This document shows positions 1 to 11,700 of a stretch of 64,000 bases of DNA, piece by piece. The notes under the pieces are model-generated. The model worked only from the letters and a program-made list of their open reading frames with translations. It ran no database searches and had not been told where the DNA came from. The stretch comes from Saccopteryx bilineata. Taxonomy: Eukaryota > Chordata > Mammalia > Chiroptera > Emballonuridae. The translations under genes were made by a program, and so were the position numbers. The stretch lies in NCBI RefSeq assembly GCF_036850765.1, contig NC_089493.1:295834349-295898348 (forward strand), given 5' to 3'. The first letter of the stretch is position 1. Each line of letters begins with the position of its first letter.

Positions 1-845
1 CCCCGCCGGGAACCCCAGCGAGACTGCGCCCGAAGGACCGCACTTGCAGAGAGAAAGGCTGACTGTTCTCCAGCAGCCCGACAGGAAAAGGTCCCTCGCT
101 CAGACCACCCCAGGAATCTAAGGCAGCAACCTCGGTCGGGCTCCTGCGAAGGCTCCGGCCCCTGCAACCGCTCCTGGCTGGCCCACCGGCCTGAGTCTTA
201 CTTCCACCCCATCCATGGGCAACGGCTGGACAGTTACAGACACTGTTCGGGACAGTAAGTGGGCAGAGGGTAAAAATTAACCAAACTGAAGCACCAGGTG
301 GCCATGAGCCAACTCAAACCCTCCCTGGCATGGCAGAAGCCCTCCACCAGGAATAAACACTGCCCGGCTGCCAGCAAAGGGCCGCCCTGTCCCTCAGCCC
401 GACTCCTGAGCCGCCGGTAAAGAGTCACAAGGATGGACCCCTCCCATTAGGGCGCGTTACGCTTTATCACTGGCATGAACAAAACGTAGCAAAAGGGATT
501 ACGAGCTAGATCTGACTCAGACCTCACGAGGACCTTTTGAAGAATTGCCCCTGCACTGTGGAAACAGTCCCAAGCCTGCTAAGTTAGCATTACTAACTCA
601 GAGCCTGTATTTAAGAGCCACGCATGCTCCCAGGGTGTGGCCCGTGGATGCTCGCTCACGTCTGCATTATTGAATCTGACAATGACACGCATGGCAAGAG
701 GAACGCAGGAAAACAAACATGAACCAATCTGGTTACAAGACATTACGATGCCATATTTGGGAGTGAAAGTGTTCACATATACACCTTTAGATACTACCAT
801 AGGGTTATAACCCCTGACCTGAAACCTCAGACAGGTGTTTCATGT
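1..845. other. UBFD1 intron 3, left edge; nothing recognised
   Basis: No exon of UBFD1 and no repeat I can name is visible. Short ORFs here have no family features. An old diverged repeat is possible. Confidence 0.5.
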
Positions 846-1106
846 TTTTTTATTTTTGTTTACAGAGACAGAGAAAGAGCCAGAGAGGGATAAATAGGGA
901 CAGACAGACAGGAACGGAGAGAGACAAAGAGCATCAATCATTAGTTTTGCGTTGTGACACCTTAGTTGTTCATTGATTGCTTTCTTATATGTGCCTTGAC
1001 CACGGGCCTTCAGCACACTGAGTGCCCCTTGCTGGAGCCAGCGACCTTGGGTCCAAGCTGGTGAGCTTTGCTCAAACCAGATGAGCCCATGCTCAAGCAC
1101 CTAGAC
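846..1106 (-). repeat. tRNA-derived SINE, long type A, 5' head missing
   Basis: Read on the minus strand it has the GGTCAAGGCACATATAAGAA block and the CTGTCCCTATTTATCCCTCTC tail (T-rich start on the plus strand at 846). The tRNA-like head is lost at 1106. Confidence 0.8.
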
Positions 1107-1165
1107 AGTGTTTTAAACTTTTGGAGAGCCCAAAAGTTTTAGGCGCTTTATAAGTGAATATAGCT

Positions 1166-1475
1166 TTTTTGTTTTTTGTGATAGAGAGACAGAGAGAGGG
1201 AGGGACAGATAGGGACAGACAGAAAGGAAGAGAGAGAGATGAGAAGCATCAATTCTTCGTTGCGGCACCTTAGTTGTTCATTGATTGCTTTCTCGTATGT
1301 GCCTTGATGGGGGGGGGGGGGCTACAGCAGACCAAGTGACCCCTCGCTCAAGCCAGTGACCTTGGGATTCAAGCCAGCGACCCCATGCTCAAGCTGGCGA
1401 CCTCGGGGTCTCGAACCTGAGTCTTCCGCATCCCAGTCCGACGCTCTATCCACCACGGCATCCCCTGCTCAGGCA
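1166..1475 (-). repeat. tRNA-derived SINE, long type A
   Basis: Minus-strand copy with the head near 1475 (GCCTGAGCAGG), a box-B-like GGTTCGAGACCCC and an A-rich tail. A G13 run at about 1309-1321 interrupts the middle. Confidence 0.85.
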
Positions 1476-2448
1476 AGTGTAATACAGCTATAACTACACT
1501 ATGCAACCTCCTCCACGGGGTCTGGAGCAGCCCCTTGTCACACAGTAACACTTCTATGATAAAACAGGAACGTTCACAGAAATCCCGATAGGTTCTGCCG
1601 CCACATTTGCAAAAATGTGTTCTGGGAGGTTTGGAAGCACAAAGGGAGTAGGACTCTGTAACAGAAGGCTGCGTCCTTCTCACGCTGCTGGTCACATGCC
1701 TTGGTGCCTGTGGTGACTGGAACCAGTGGTGGTTCCACCTGGTGTCCTCAGGACACAGGTTACAGGAAGAACCCCTAGTTTTCCTGGAACAGTACTAAGG
1801 GGCCAGGAGGCTCCCACAACGCCTGGGGGTTGCTGCTGGGCGGTGAGATCACAGGGGACGGCTCTTCTCACCGCTCCTTCGACAATGAAACACGCACGCC
1901 TCCGAAAGGAGCCGCAGAGAATGTGAAAGAACCAGGCCCCCCTTTCCTGGACCAGGAGAGGTGAAAAAATCAGCGTCCTTATCATCCTGGTCAGCGTCAC
2001 TGGCTTCTTGACATGGGTCACTTTTAGAGGAAACTCTGAAAGCTATTCATTTTTCACACTTTTCCAGATACGGGCTTGCCGACTTGGGGGAAGCCACACA
2101 CGAGGGACAAATGTAAGCACTTGCACAAAATGGGGAGTTAGTTCTAGCGACAGCATAGCATTGTTCTCCTGCACTACCCAGGAGTGAAGCCTCTGCCTTT
2201 ACAAAGGCTTCATCCTAAAGGAGAGAGACTTGAGACACACTGACCCGCCAGATGAGACAAAGTTGCAAATCTCAGGTAGTTGTCACCTCCACTCAACAGC
2301 CAGCCGCACCCAACCGCTGCCATAAATTTCCATCATGGACCCTGTCCAAAGAGGAGCTTATTCTAGGGAGAACGTAATCAACCACAGGCTCTGGAGAACA
2401 ACGCCTCCAACTTCCCAGGACTCGCAACCACAGGACGGACGGACTCAC
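1476..2448. other. UBFD1 intron 3, remainder; nothing recognised
   Basis: No exon of UBFD1 and no recognisable element was seen apart from short unsupported ORFs. Confidence 0.5.
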
Positions 2449-2657
2449 TTTCTGCCTGCACAGTGGCTCCTTCTTGTTCTCCTCCGCCTTGGCGTCCTGC
2501 TGCGCCGAGTCCTTGGGTGTGTTTACCGCTAAAACGTCATTTATGGTGGAGCCGACCACCATGATCTTGGCTCCGCTGGTCACCTTCATTTCCCTCAACG
2601 TCTTATCCTCGGGGACGAGTCCCTTGTACATGACTTTCTGCATGGCCGGTGGGAGAC
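2449..2657 (-). CDS. UBFD1: UBFD1 coding exon 3
   Basis: The acceptor is CCCAAG; the donor after 2449 is GTGAGT. It encodes residues 128-197, the C-terminal half of the ubiquitin-like domain (PEDKTLREMKVTSGAKIMVV) and a linker ending AEENKKEPLCRQK. The next exon is outside the window. Confidence 0.95.
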
Positions 2658-4129
2658 CTTGGGAAAAGTAGCAGACGGTGAAAGGGAGAACTGGAAACAC
2701 ACTTGGCCGAGACAGCACTTGGGCAACAGACTCAACGTGCATCCTTGCTCTCTTACGGATTACTTTTGCACGCTCGGGCAACTCGCAACCTAGCTCAGCC
2801 TCAGTTTCCCAGAACTTTATAAACAGCGACAACAATAAGCTCTTCTTATTGTATGGATTTAAGGATAGCGAGATAGAACCCAACAGAATTTAGTACAGTG
2901 CCTGGTAGTCAGTAATTGTTTAATATTAGCTGTCACGTGTCCCAAGCTGTTCCTCCATCTTCCAATCAGTCAAACATTAAGTGGAAGAATCCACAGACTT
3001 CAAGAATACAAAACCCAATAGGGGCCAGGTTCTCGTCTCTATGGAGATTCCAGGCTACAAAGAAATCATTTCAGATGGCAGACAGCTGCAGATGGGAGGA
3101 AATTCGGTTAGTTCCAGGAGCACCTGGGAAGGGATCCGCAGGATGATGGTCCCCAGTGCTTCCTGCGTGAACTTCCCTTATGAGAAGGACCTGGTGCTTG
3201 CTCAGAATAGATCCCTGGCCACGTCCCAGACCCACTGAATCAAAACCGCCAGGGGGGTGGGGGATGGGGTGAGAGTACAACCTGGAAGCTGAAAATTGAC
3301 CAAGTGCCTGAAATGAGTTTTTTAAAAGACGTTCGGGCAACACCAGGTAGAAGAAGCTTGGACCGACGAGTCGGACCTGGGCCTCAATCCCAGCTCAGCC
3401 GCTTCTACTCAGCTCTACGCTGTGGGGCACCAGATCTCATCATCCTGCCCATCCGAGTAATGGGGACACCCTAGCACCCCGCCGGGAGGGCTGCTGCGCG
3501 GAGAGCGGACCGAGCACGAGGAGGGGGCGGGCGGCGGCGGCCGTCGTCGGGCCACGGGGTTTCCCCACCTGTGATCGAGTGGATCTTCTGTTTCAGCTCC
3601 GAGCCGGTGCTGTCCAGGGGGAACTTCACGTCGTGCTTCGTCTTGTTCCAGATGATCTTCAGATCCACCAGCTCCCGGGCCGCGCCGGCGCCGCCACCGC
3701 CGCCGCCCGCGTCCTCGCCATTGCTGACCGAGGCCTGGGCGCCGGGGTCACCGGGGGGCTGGGCCGGGGCCGGCTGCAGGCTGCCCCGCGCCGCACAGGG
3801 GTCCTCGGCCGCCGCTCCTGCCGCCGTCGCCCCCGCGGCTTCGGCCTCCGCGCAGTGCAGCGCCCGCGCGGGCCCCTCGGCCGCCACGCCGTCGGCCTCC
3901 GCGTCCATGCCAGGCTCCTCCATGCCTGCAAGGGGGTCGGTCAGGGGGGTGGGGCCGGGCCTGCGGCCGGACGCCGCTCAGGCTCGTCCCCGGCCACCCC
4001 ACCCCCGACCCCCAACCCCGAGCCAGGCCGCGGACGCGAGCCCGGACCGCTCCCTTCGGGGCCCGACCCGGGCGCCCGCCGCCCCGCCGCCCCGCCACAC
4101 TCACCATCCGGGGCCCCGGCCGCCGCCAT
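2449..4129 (-). CDS. UBFD1: UBFD1, ubiquitin family domain containing 1 (exons 1-3, 3' part off the left edge)
   Basis: Coding exons on the minus strand are 4129-4105, 3925-3569 and 2657-2449, giving 197 codons in one open frame across GT-AG introns. The start MAAAGAPDG matches the mammalian UBFD1 N-terminus as I remember it, so an upstream in-frame extension was not used. Exon 2 encodes an acidic, Ala/Gly/Pro-rich low-complexity N-terminus, then ELVDLKIIWNKTKHDVKFPL, the first strand of the ubiquitin-like fold. Exon 3 continues it (LPPAMQKVMYKGLVPEDKTL) and ends at KKEPLCRQK. The family protein is about 309 residues, so roughly a third, including the C-terminal domain, is missing; I found no further exon in 1-2448. 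The protein is poorly characterised; it has been linked to NF-kB signalling and the ubiquitin system (family knowledge). It shares a promoter head to head with EARS2. Confidence 0.95.
2658..3568. other. UBFD1 intron 2; nothing recognised
   Basis: Unique-looking intron sequence with canonical ends on the minus strand. No repeat was identified. Confidence 0.6.
3569..3925 (-). CDS. UBFD1: UBFD1 coding exon 2
   Basis: The acceptor is TTGCAG, the exon starts at 3925, and the donor after 3569 is GTGGGG. It encodes residues 9-128: a low-complexity Ala/Gly/Glu region with a poly-Gly run near SNGEDAGGG, then the start of the ubiquitin-like domain ending KIHSITG. Phase 1 at both ends agrees with its neighbours. 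Confidence 0.95.
4105..4129 (-). CDS. UBFD1: UBFD1 coding exon 1
   Basis: Eight codons plus one base, MAAAGAPD and a split Gly, followed by the donor GTGAGT at 4104-4099. The ATG is preceded by the GC-rich shared promoter. Confidence 0.93.
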
Positions 4130-4554
4130 GATGATTGTGTACAACACCCACCGCGCCCGCAGGGGCCGCCGGGAAAAGGCGAGCTGCGGAGATTGGCCCC
4201 CGCAGCAGCCCCTAATCTCGCCCAGCCTGGCCGGAAACAGGTGGAGGTTTCTATGGAGACCCGCCTCCTCCGCTTCCCGGGCCCGGCCCCTGCCACGCTT
4301 TAGCTTTCGGCGGCCATGGGGGGAGGGCCCGCGCAATCGGCTGCTCGACCGGCTCTGCCCCCTCGAGGCCAAGAGGGGCTGCAGCCGTGCAGGGAAGGGG
4401 GGCGTGGCCTCGCAGACTAAGCGGCCTGCGCCTTTAAGGGCCGGGGTGGGGGCGACGAGGCGGGGTTGGGCCGCCTGCGGCGGAAGCGGATTGGCTAGGC
4501 GGAGTCCCCGGAAGTGATTGGACGGAGACGCCCACGTGGACGAGTCCATCCCAC
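4130..4554. promoter_or_regulatory. Bidirectional UBFD1/EARS2 promoter
   Basis: Only 425 bp separate the two start codons. Visible motifs are an ETS-type site with adjacent inverted CCAAT (CCGGAAGTGATTGG, 4508-4521), a second inverted CCAAT (GGATTGG, 4488-4494) and a CACGTG E-box (4533-4538). No TATA box is evident. Motif function is inferred. Confidence 0.75.
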
Positions 4555-4693
4555 ATGGCGACGCTCTGGAGGAGGCTGCTGCAGCCCGGCAGGGTCCCGG
4601 GAGTCTGGGGGCGCCCTCTGGGACGGCGCCAGGCCAGTCTGGGTCCTGATTCCGGGGCTGCGGTGCGAGTGCGCTTCGCCCCGAGCCCCACAG
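4555..4693 (+). CDS. EARS2: EARS2 coding exon 1
   Basis: Encodes [19 protein letters not shown] onward to RFAPSPT plus one base of Gly47; donor GTAACC. It holds the mitochondrial targeting peptide and the first part of the HIGH-type motif. Confidence 0.95.
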
Positions 4694-7600
4694 GTAACCT
4701 TGGCGGACGTTGACAGGGCAGGCCGAGGCCCACCGTCCCGTGCCCGCCCCCCGAAGGTTCCCGAACGAAGAACCCCTTCCGGTGGAGTCCGACTTGGGAG
4801 GGCAGCGCGACCCCATCCCCCCCCCCCCCCCCGAGGCGGAGACAGGTTCCCGAACGGAAATTCTTGGCATAGCCAGGGATGTTTTTGTTTCTAATGGTTC
4901 TGCACCGTCTCTTCCGGTCTCTCTTCCGTAGAGTCCATGAATGTATATATGCTAAGTACACACCGTCAGGTCCTGTTCCGCTGCGACACAGTGGCCATCG
5001 AGAAAGGAGGGTCCCTATCTACTCCGTAGTAGCCGCGACAAGTACCTATAAAAAAAACACTGACTTTTAGGCAGTCCCGTGTGCCACATGGGAAAGGAAA
5101 TGCAGCAGTTCTAGCCTAGGGGACTGGGGGTCAGGAAGGATGCTCAGGAAGGCCTTGCTGACGCGGTGACATTTGAGCTGAGAGCCCTATGACCAGGACC
5201 TAGCTAGGTGAACAGATGGGAAGAACCTTCCGAGCGGAGGACATCGCGGGTCCGCACGCCCAGTGGTTAGTGTTGGCGCTTAGCAAGCCAGAAGGAGGTA
5301 GGGGCCCCTTGTATGAACTCGACCCTAGTGGCGATCTTGTCAGGGCCGCCCCACCAGTTCCAAAAATTCTTTTCTCATGAGGCTACCTGTCTCTGCCTTC
5401 ACAGTGAGCATGCTCTCCTTCTGGGCCCCCGCGCCAGGAAATAAATACGGCGACCTTTGTGGTGAGGGCACAGCTGCACAGAACGAACGGCAGGATCCTT
5501 TTTTGGTAGGCGGGTCTAGTTCAGTGGACAGGGTGCGCGTTTCAAACCATCCATGCTGGAAGGACTACTTTTTCTGATTGCCAGTCACTTATTATGAAGG
5601 ATCAGCACTTTTATGAAATCAATATAAACGGATTAGTTGACGGTGAAAATGTTGAAGGCATACAAAGTATGAGCCTACTTTTTGTTAAACAGATAGAAAG
5701 TTATTCTGTCAGATTGCCATTAAGTTTCTAGATATTGTCTCCTGATTTCCGTGCTTAGTTGGCAGCAGGTTTGCAGACCAGCACCAGTTTGGGTGCCATG
5801 CCCAAGGCCGGAGACTGGGTACAAGTTTCTGGCTTTGCCATTTCCTTGCTGTGTGACGTGGACAAATTACTTAACCTCTCGGAGCCTCTGAGTTTGATCA
5901 TCTAGCAAACTGGGCTCGTCATTGTACCTGCCTCGTGGATTTGAGGCGATGCAGCTGAGGCACTTAACAAGGGCTGGTACTTATAGAAAGCACTTAACTG
6001 TTGCCTCTATTATGATGAGTGTAATTTTTTTTTCCTTGCTAATTTGCAAAAAAAGCCCAAATGGCCAAAGGCTGTTAACTACAGACAGATAAGGGAATTA
6101 TCAAGCGCCCTGGCTGGGTAGCTCAGTTGATTAGAGCATCATCCCAGTACACCATGGTTGTGGGTTTGATCCCCAGTCAGGACACATACGAGAATCAACC
6201 AATGAGTGCATAAATAAGGGGAACAACAAATTGATGTTTCTTTCTCTATCCTCTTTTCCTCTCCAAAATCAATTAAAAAGAATTATTAAGCCACACAGAT
6301 CGTTACAATAGCCAAAAATAATCGAAAGGTGTGCTTTGGTCAGCATTTAGGCCTCACAGCAACCCTGCAATAAAGGTTTCTGTTTTTTGTTTTGAATCCT
6401 AATAAAAGAGGAAGTTGGAACTCATACAAGTTAAATAGAGAACCCAACAGGTAGTAAATGATGAATGCAGAATTGAACTCCAGGTCTATTTCATATCAGA
6501 GGTCTTGCTGTCAACTGCTGGCCTGGTGTCTTCTCGGGGACCCCTGGTTTTGTGGTGGCCTTGCAGGACCTAGCTGGAGGTCACACACATGATCAGTGTG
6601 GCCGGGAGTCAGCCAACCACAGAGAAGCAGTTCCTGTGCCATGTCCTGTAATCGGAGGTGCAGACGAGCTCGTCATGCAGACAAGGCTGTGGTTTAAACC
6701 AGTGGTCCCCAACCTTTTTTGGGCCACGGACCGGTTTAATGCCAGAAAAGATTTTCACGGACTGGCCTTTAGGGTGGGACAGATAAATGTATCACGTGAC
6801 CAAGACAAGCGTCAAGAGTGAGTCTTAGACGGATGTAACAGAGGGAATCTGGTCATTTTTAAAAAATAAAACATCGTTCAGACCTAAATATAAATGAAAC
6901 GGAAATAATGTAAGTTATTTATTCTTTCTCTGCGGACTGGTAGCGGTCCGCGGCCCGGGGGTTGGAGACCACTGGTCTAAACCAGAGAAGGTAGGGGAAG
7001 GGGAAGGGGAAGCCCCTGGGAAAATTGTCCATTCTGTGTTTTCAGTCAGGAGTGATGGGAACATAAAAGCTCAGAAGTTTGAATTCGGGTGAACAGAAAT
7101 GTCCCGGAATTGAATGTCGCTTTTGCTTAGTGTTTAAAGCCCGCACTGATGGTGAAAATGTCACATAGACGAAATTCAAAATGTATGCTGACGGTGCGTG
7201 GAGGTGTATGTAAAAAGTCATTTTATAGTATTTTTAATTGGATATTAATTTTTCCCCTAGCACATTGAATTTGCATAAGTTAAATGTTCGTGTGAGCATT
7301 CCCTTAGAGCAGGGGTCGTCAACCTTTTTATACCTACTGCCCACTTTTGTATCTCTGTTCGTAGTAACATTTTCTAACGGCCCAGCGGTTCCACAGTCAT
7401 GGTGATTTATAAAGTAGGGAAGTAACTTTATAAAATTTATAAAGCAGAGTTACAGCAAGTTAGATCATATAATAATAATTACTTACCAAGTACTTTGTGT
7501 CGGATTTTCGCTAAGTTTGGTAGAATAAATCTTTATAAAACAACTTACTATAGTTAAATCTATCTTTTTATTTATACTTTGGTTGCTCCGCTACCACCCA

Positions 7601-8716
7601 CCATGAAAGCTGGAGCGCCCCCTAGTGGGCAGTAGGGACCAGGTTGACCACCACTGGCTTAGAGCATCGACCTGAAATGCAGAGGTTGCCGGTTTCATTC
7701 TGCGGCAGGGCATGTACAGGAAGAGATCAGTGTTCAGTGTTCCTGCCTCTCCCCTCTCCCCCCCCTCTCTCGCACTAAAGTCAGTAAAAACAAAAGAAAT
7801 GTTCATGTGATAACAGCTTCAGTGAATACGCCTCTGCTTCTCCTCCTTTGCATGAAACTTGGCCTTGAGGCAAATCTTTATGTTTTTTTAATTTTTTTAA
7901 ACTGATTGATTTTAGAGATGTAGGGGGAGGGGAGAGAGAGAGACAGGAACCTCACTCTGTTTCTGTATGTGCCCTGACTGGGGATTGAACCCGTAACCTC
8001 TGTGCTTTGGGATGACTCCCTTAACCAACTGAACTATTCGACCAGGGCAAGGCAAATCTTCAAGTAGAATGATGGGTACATTTGGGGGGAGTTGGCACTT
8101 CTTTACAAAATGTTGGTCTTTGTGGGGCAGCTGTGTTAGGCTTGCTCGCGGGATTACCAGCTGTAGGCACTTTGCCTGATTGGCGTGTGAGCGCGTGGCT
8201 GCACCGTGTGTGAGGCCTGTAAGGCTGTGGATGCTTGCACTCGAGAGAGATGGAGGAATGCGATGGCGCATGGCCTGCCTCCCACTGTGAGGGGCCATTT
8301 TAGTGTTTGCCTGAGAGGCGGTTCCCCCTGCCTGTGTGCTTGTCCCCCACTGTGAGGCTCCCCCTGCCTGTGTGCTTGTCCCCCACTGTGAGGCTTTATT
8401 AAACCGAATGGCCCCACCCTTTCTGGTCCCACCGTTCCTCGGCCGTCTGCCCGAATCCAGCGTGGACCTGCCTGGCCTCGGCCACCGGCCTACAGTCTTC
8501 TTCTTTAGAAAGGGGCTGGCCTGGCCTGCGGTTGCGCAGTGGGTGGGGTGTCCACCTGGAACGCTGAGGTCGCTGTTTGAGGCCCTGGGCTTGCCCAGTC
8601 AAGGCACATAGACAAGCAACAAACAGGCAGTAAACAACTAAAGTGAAGCAACTATGAGTTATAATTCTCTCACCCCCCCTCCGCTCTCTGTAAAATCAAT
8701 AAAATCTTCTAAAAAA

Positions 8717-8761
<45 letters not shown>

Positions 8762-11700
8762 AGCTGAAGGAGTCCCACCGTCTTCCTCGGTCACGTCTCA
8801 GTGCTCACTAGAGGGACCAGAGGAGCGGCTTCTTGGGCTTTGATGTTCGTTGGGACGTCGTGTCACTCGGAGCTGGCTTGTCCCTACACCGGGCTCGTCG
8901 GCTCTCGTTCCCTGTCTTAGCCACGCTGTCCTCCTCTCTGCCCAGGCTTCCTGCACCTGGGTGGCCTCCGCACTGCCCTCTACAACTACATCTTTGCCAA
9001 GAAGCATGGAGGGAGCTTCATCCTGCGGCTGGAGGACACGGACCAGGCCCGCCTTGTGCCCGGGGCAGCGGACAACATTGAGGACATGCTGGCGTGGGCA
9101 GGTGAGGCTGGCGGGGACGGGTCCTGGCTCCTGGAGGACAGTGGTGCAGCCTGGGGTGGCAGGTGCCCCCCGAAGAAAAGCTCAGTGGGGTTTTGTTTTT
9201 TTGTTTAACTTTTTAAAAAAATTGTAATTGGATCTATTGGGGCGACGTGGATGAACAGAATTGTACAGGTTTCAGGTGTTCAGTTCTGTAATAGATCATC
9301 TGTACATTGCACTGAGTGGTCACCATCCCAGGCTCCAAGGCCGTGTGGGCATTCCTGTTCTCGTCCCAGAGCCTCAGGCCCTCCTGGGAGCGGGCAGGAA
9401 CTAGGCCAGCCGGGAGGTGGGCTTGGGGCCCTAGGCCTGTGCTGAGTGGGGATGCGTTCTAGTCCTTCTCTCGCGGAGGGAGGGCTGGCCCAGCCAGGAG
9501 GTGGGCCTGGGCCCTAGGCCTGTGCTGAGAGGGGACGCGTTCTAGCCCTTCACTCGCAGGTGGGAGGGCTGGCCCAGCTGGTTGAGTCTTCTGACTTCCC
9601 AGAGGAGCCACACCTGCTGGGTTTTGCTTAGTTTTGTTCTTGGTTTTTGGGAGAGAGAAACATCCATTTGTTGTTCCACTTGCTTACGCGTTCATTGTTG
9701 GTTCCTGTGTGTGCCTGGACTGGGGATCGAACACACAACCTTGGCGTAGGGGAATGACACTCGGCCCAGTCGAGCTACCCTTCCAAGGCCTGCTGTTTTG
9801 TGTTTTAGTTTCTCCACTGATTTGAGAGAGAGAGAGAGGGAGGGGGGAGGAGAAAGAGAGCGAGCGAGAGGGAGGGGGGAGAGGGAGGGGGAGGGGGAGG
9901 GAGAGGCATCAGTTTGTTCCACTTCATTGTTCCGTTTAGTTGTGCACTCATTGTGTGCCTCCCATATGCGCCCTGACTTGGGGATCAAACCTGCAACCTC
10001 AGCACATTGGGATGGTGCTCTCTTCACTGCGCCACCCAGCCAGGGCCCTGCTGTTTTTTTGTTTGTTTGTTTGTTTGTTTTCTGTATTTCTCTGAAGCCG
10101 GAAACGGGGAGAGACAGTCAGACAGACTCCCGCATACGCCCCACCGGATCCACCTGGCACGCCCACCAGGGGGCAACGCTCCGCCCCTCCGGGGCGTTGC
10201 TCTGCCGTGACCAGAGCCACTCTAGCGCCTGGGGCAGAGGCCAAGGAGCCATCCCCAGCGCCCGGGCCATCCTTGCTCCAATGGAGCCTCGGCTGAGGGA
10301 GGGGGAGACAGAGAGGAAGGAGGGGAGGGGGGTGGAGAAGCAAATGGGCGCCTCCCCTATGTGCCCTGGCCGGGAATCGAACCCGGGTCCCCCGCAAGCC
10401 AGGCCGACGCTCTATCGCTGAGCCAACCAGCCAAGGCCCCCTGCTGTTTTTTAAATGAGTACTTCCCAGCCTGACCAGGAGGTGGCACAGTGAGTAGAGC
10501 ATTGTGAGGACCCAGGTTCAGAACCCCAAGGTCTCCGGCTTGAGCGTGGGATCATAGATCATAGACATGACCCCATGGTCGGTCGCTGGCTTGAGCAAGG
10601 GGTCACTGGTTCAGCTGGAGCCCTCCCCCCCAATCAAGGCACATATGAGAAAGCAATCCGTGAACAACTAAAGTACCACAACTACAAATTGATGATTCTC
10701 ATCTCTGCCTTCCTATCTGTCCCTGTCTGTTCCTCTCTCTCTCTCACTAAAAAAATAATATATATATATATACTTCCCATTGTTAAATCTCTGAGTTCAG
10801 GTAATGGGGGGGGCGGGGTTAACCACTTGTATGAGCCAAACAAAATGTGTGCAGCCTCTGAAGTTGATCTTGTGGGAAGTTTGATCCTGAGCACAGCTCA
10901 ACTAAGGGACAAGAAGGAGTGTATCTGTGTTCTCTGGGTCAACAGTTGCCTACCTGCCCGGACAGGTATGACTGGTTCAGCTCCCCAAGAAAAAATACTG
11001 AAAATACCAAGACTGTTCTGAGATGTATATTTAACTCAGGTAAATTATTAACTGGACTCTGGATTCCTGAAGGGCAGAAACGGTTTCTGTTTTTTGGGTT
11101 TATGGCAGGTACTCATCGAGGTTAACTGAGTAAAAAGGCATTCCTCCACCCAGATCATAGACTGGCACCCATAGTGTTCCAGCACTGAGCAGAGACCCAG
11201 ACCTCATGCTCAGTAAGCAGGGAAGACGGGTGAACAGTTCGGTCATTCTATGGTATGAAATGACAAGTACAGGTTTGGGAACCCAGACAGTGCTCGTTTA
11301 GGTAGAGCAGTCTGCAGCGCGGAGGTGACGTCAGAGCAGAGAGTTGTGCAGACTGAGGGGCCGGCCCTGGGGTTACCTTGGGGAAGAGTGTTCAGGGCAG
11401 AGGGAATAGCAGATGCAAAGGCCCTGTGGAAGCAAAGTGCTGGGCGTATTAGAGGAGCAGCCCAAAGGCCAGTGTGGCCCGAGCACAGTGAGCGGAGCAG
11501 AGGGACGAGCTGTGAGGACAGGTATTGTGCCGTGCAGGCCCGGGTGAGAACTTTGAGCACGTGGGGGCCAGTGATGGACAGTCCCCCCTGCATGGAGCCC
11601 CGGTTCATCACGAGTGTGGGAGTGAGGCCTGCGACCCCTGCATTGCTGAGGCAGAGGCCTGGCACCAGGCCCCCAGAGGGCTGACTTCTGGAGCGGCTTG

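Larger units (their letters stand above)
3480..4720. promoter_or_regulatory. CpG island over UBFD1 exons 1-2 and EARS2 exon 1
   Basis: Strongly GC-rich and CpG-dense compared with the flanks. It covers the starts of two divergent genes, as expected for housekeeping promoters. Confidence 0.85.

Noticed and set aside
3579..4517. 312-codon plus-strand ORF over UBFD1 exon 2 and the promoter
   Set aside because: Antisense shadow in a CpG island; UBFD1 exon 2 on the minus strand has homology and correct splice sites.
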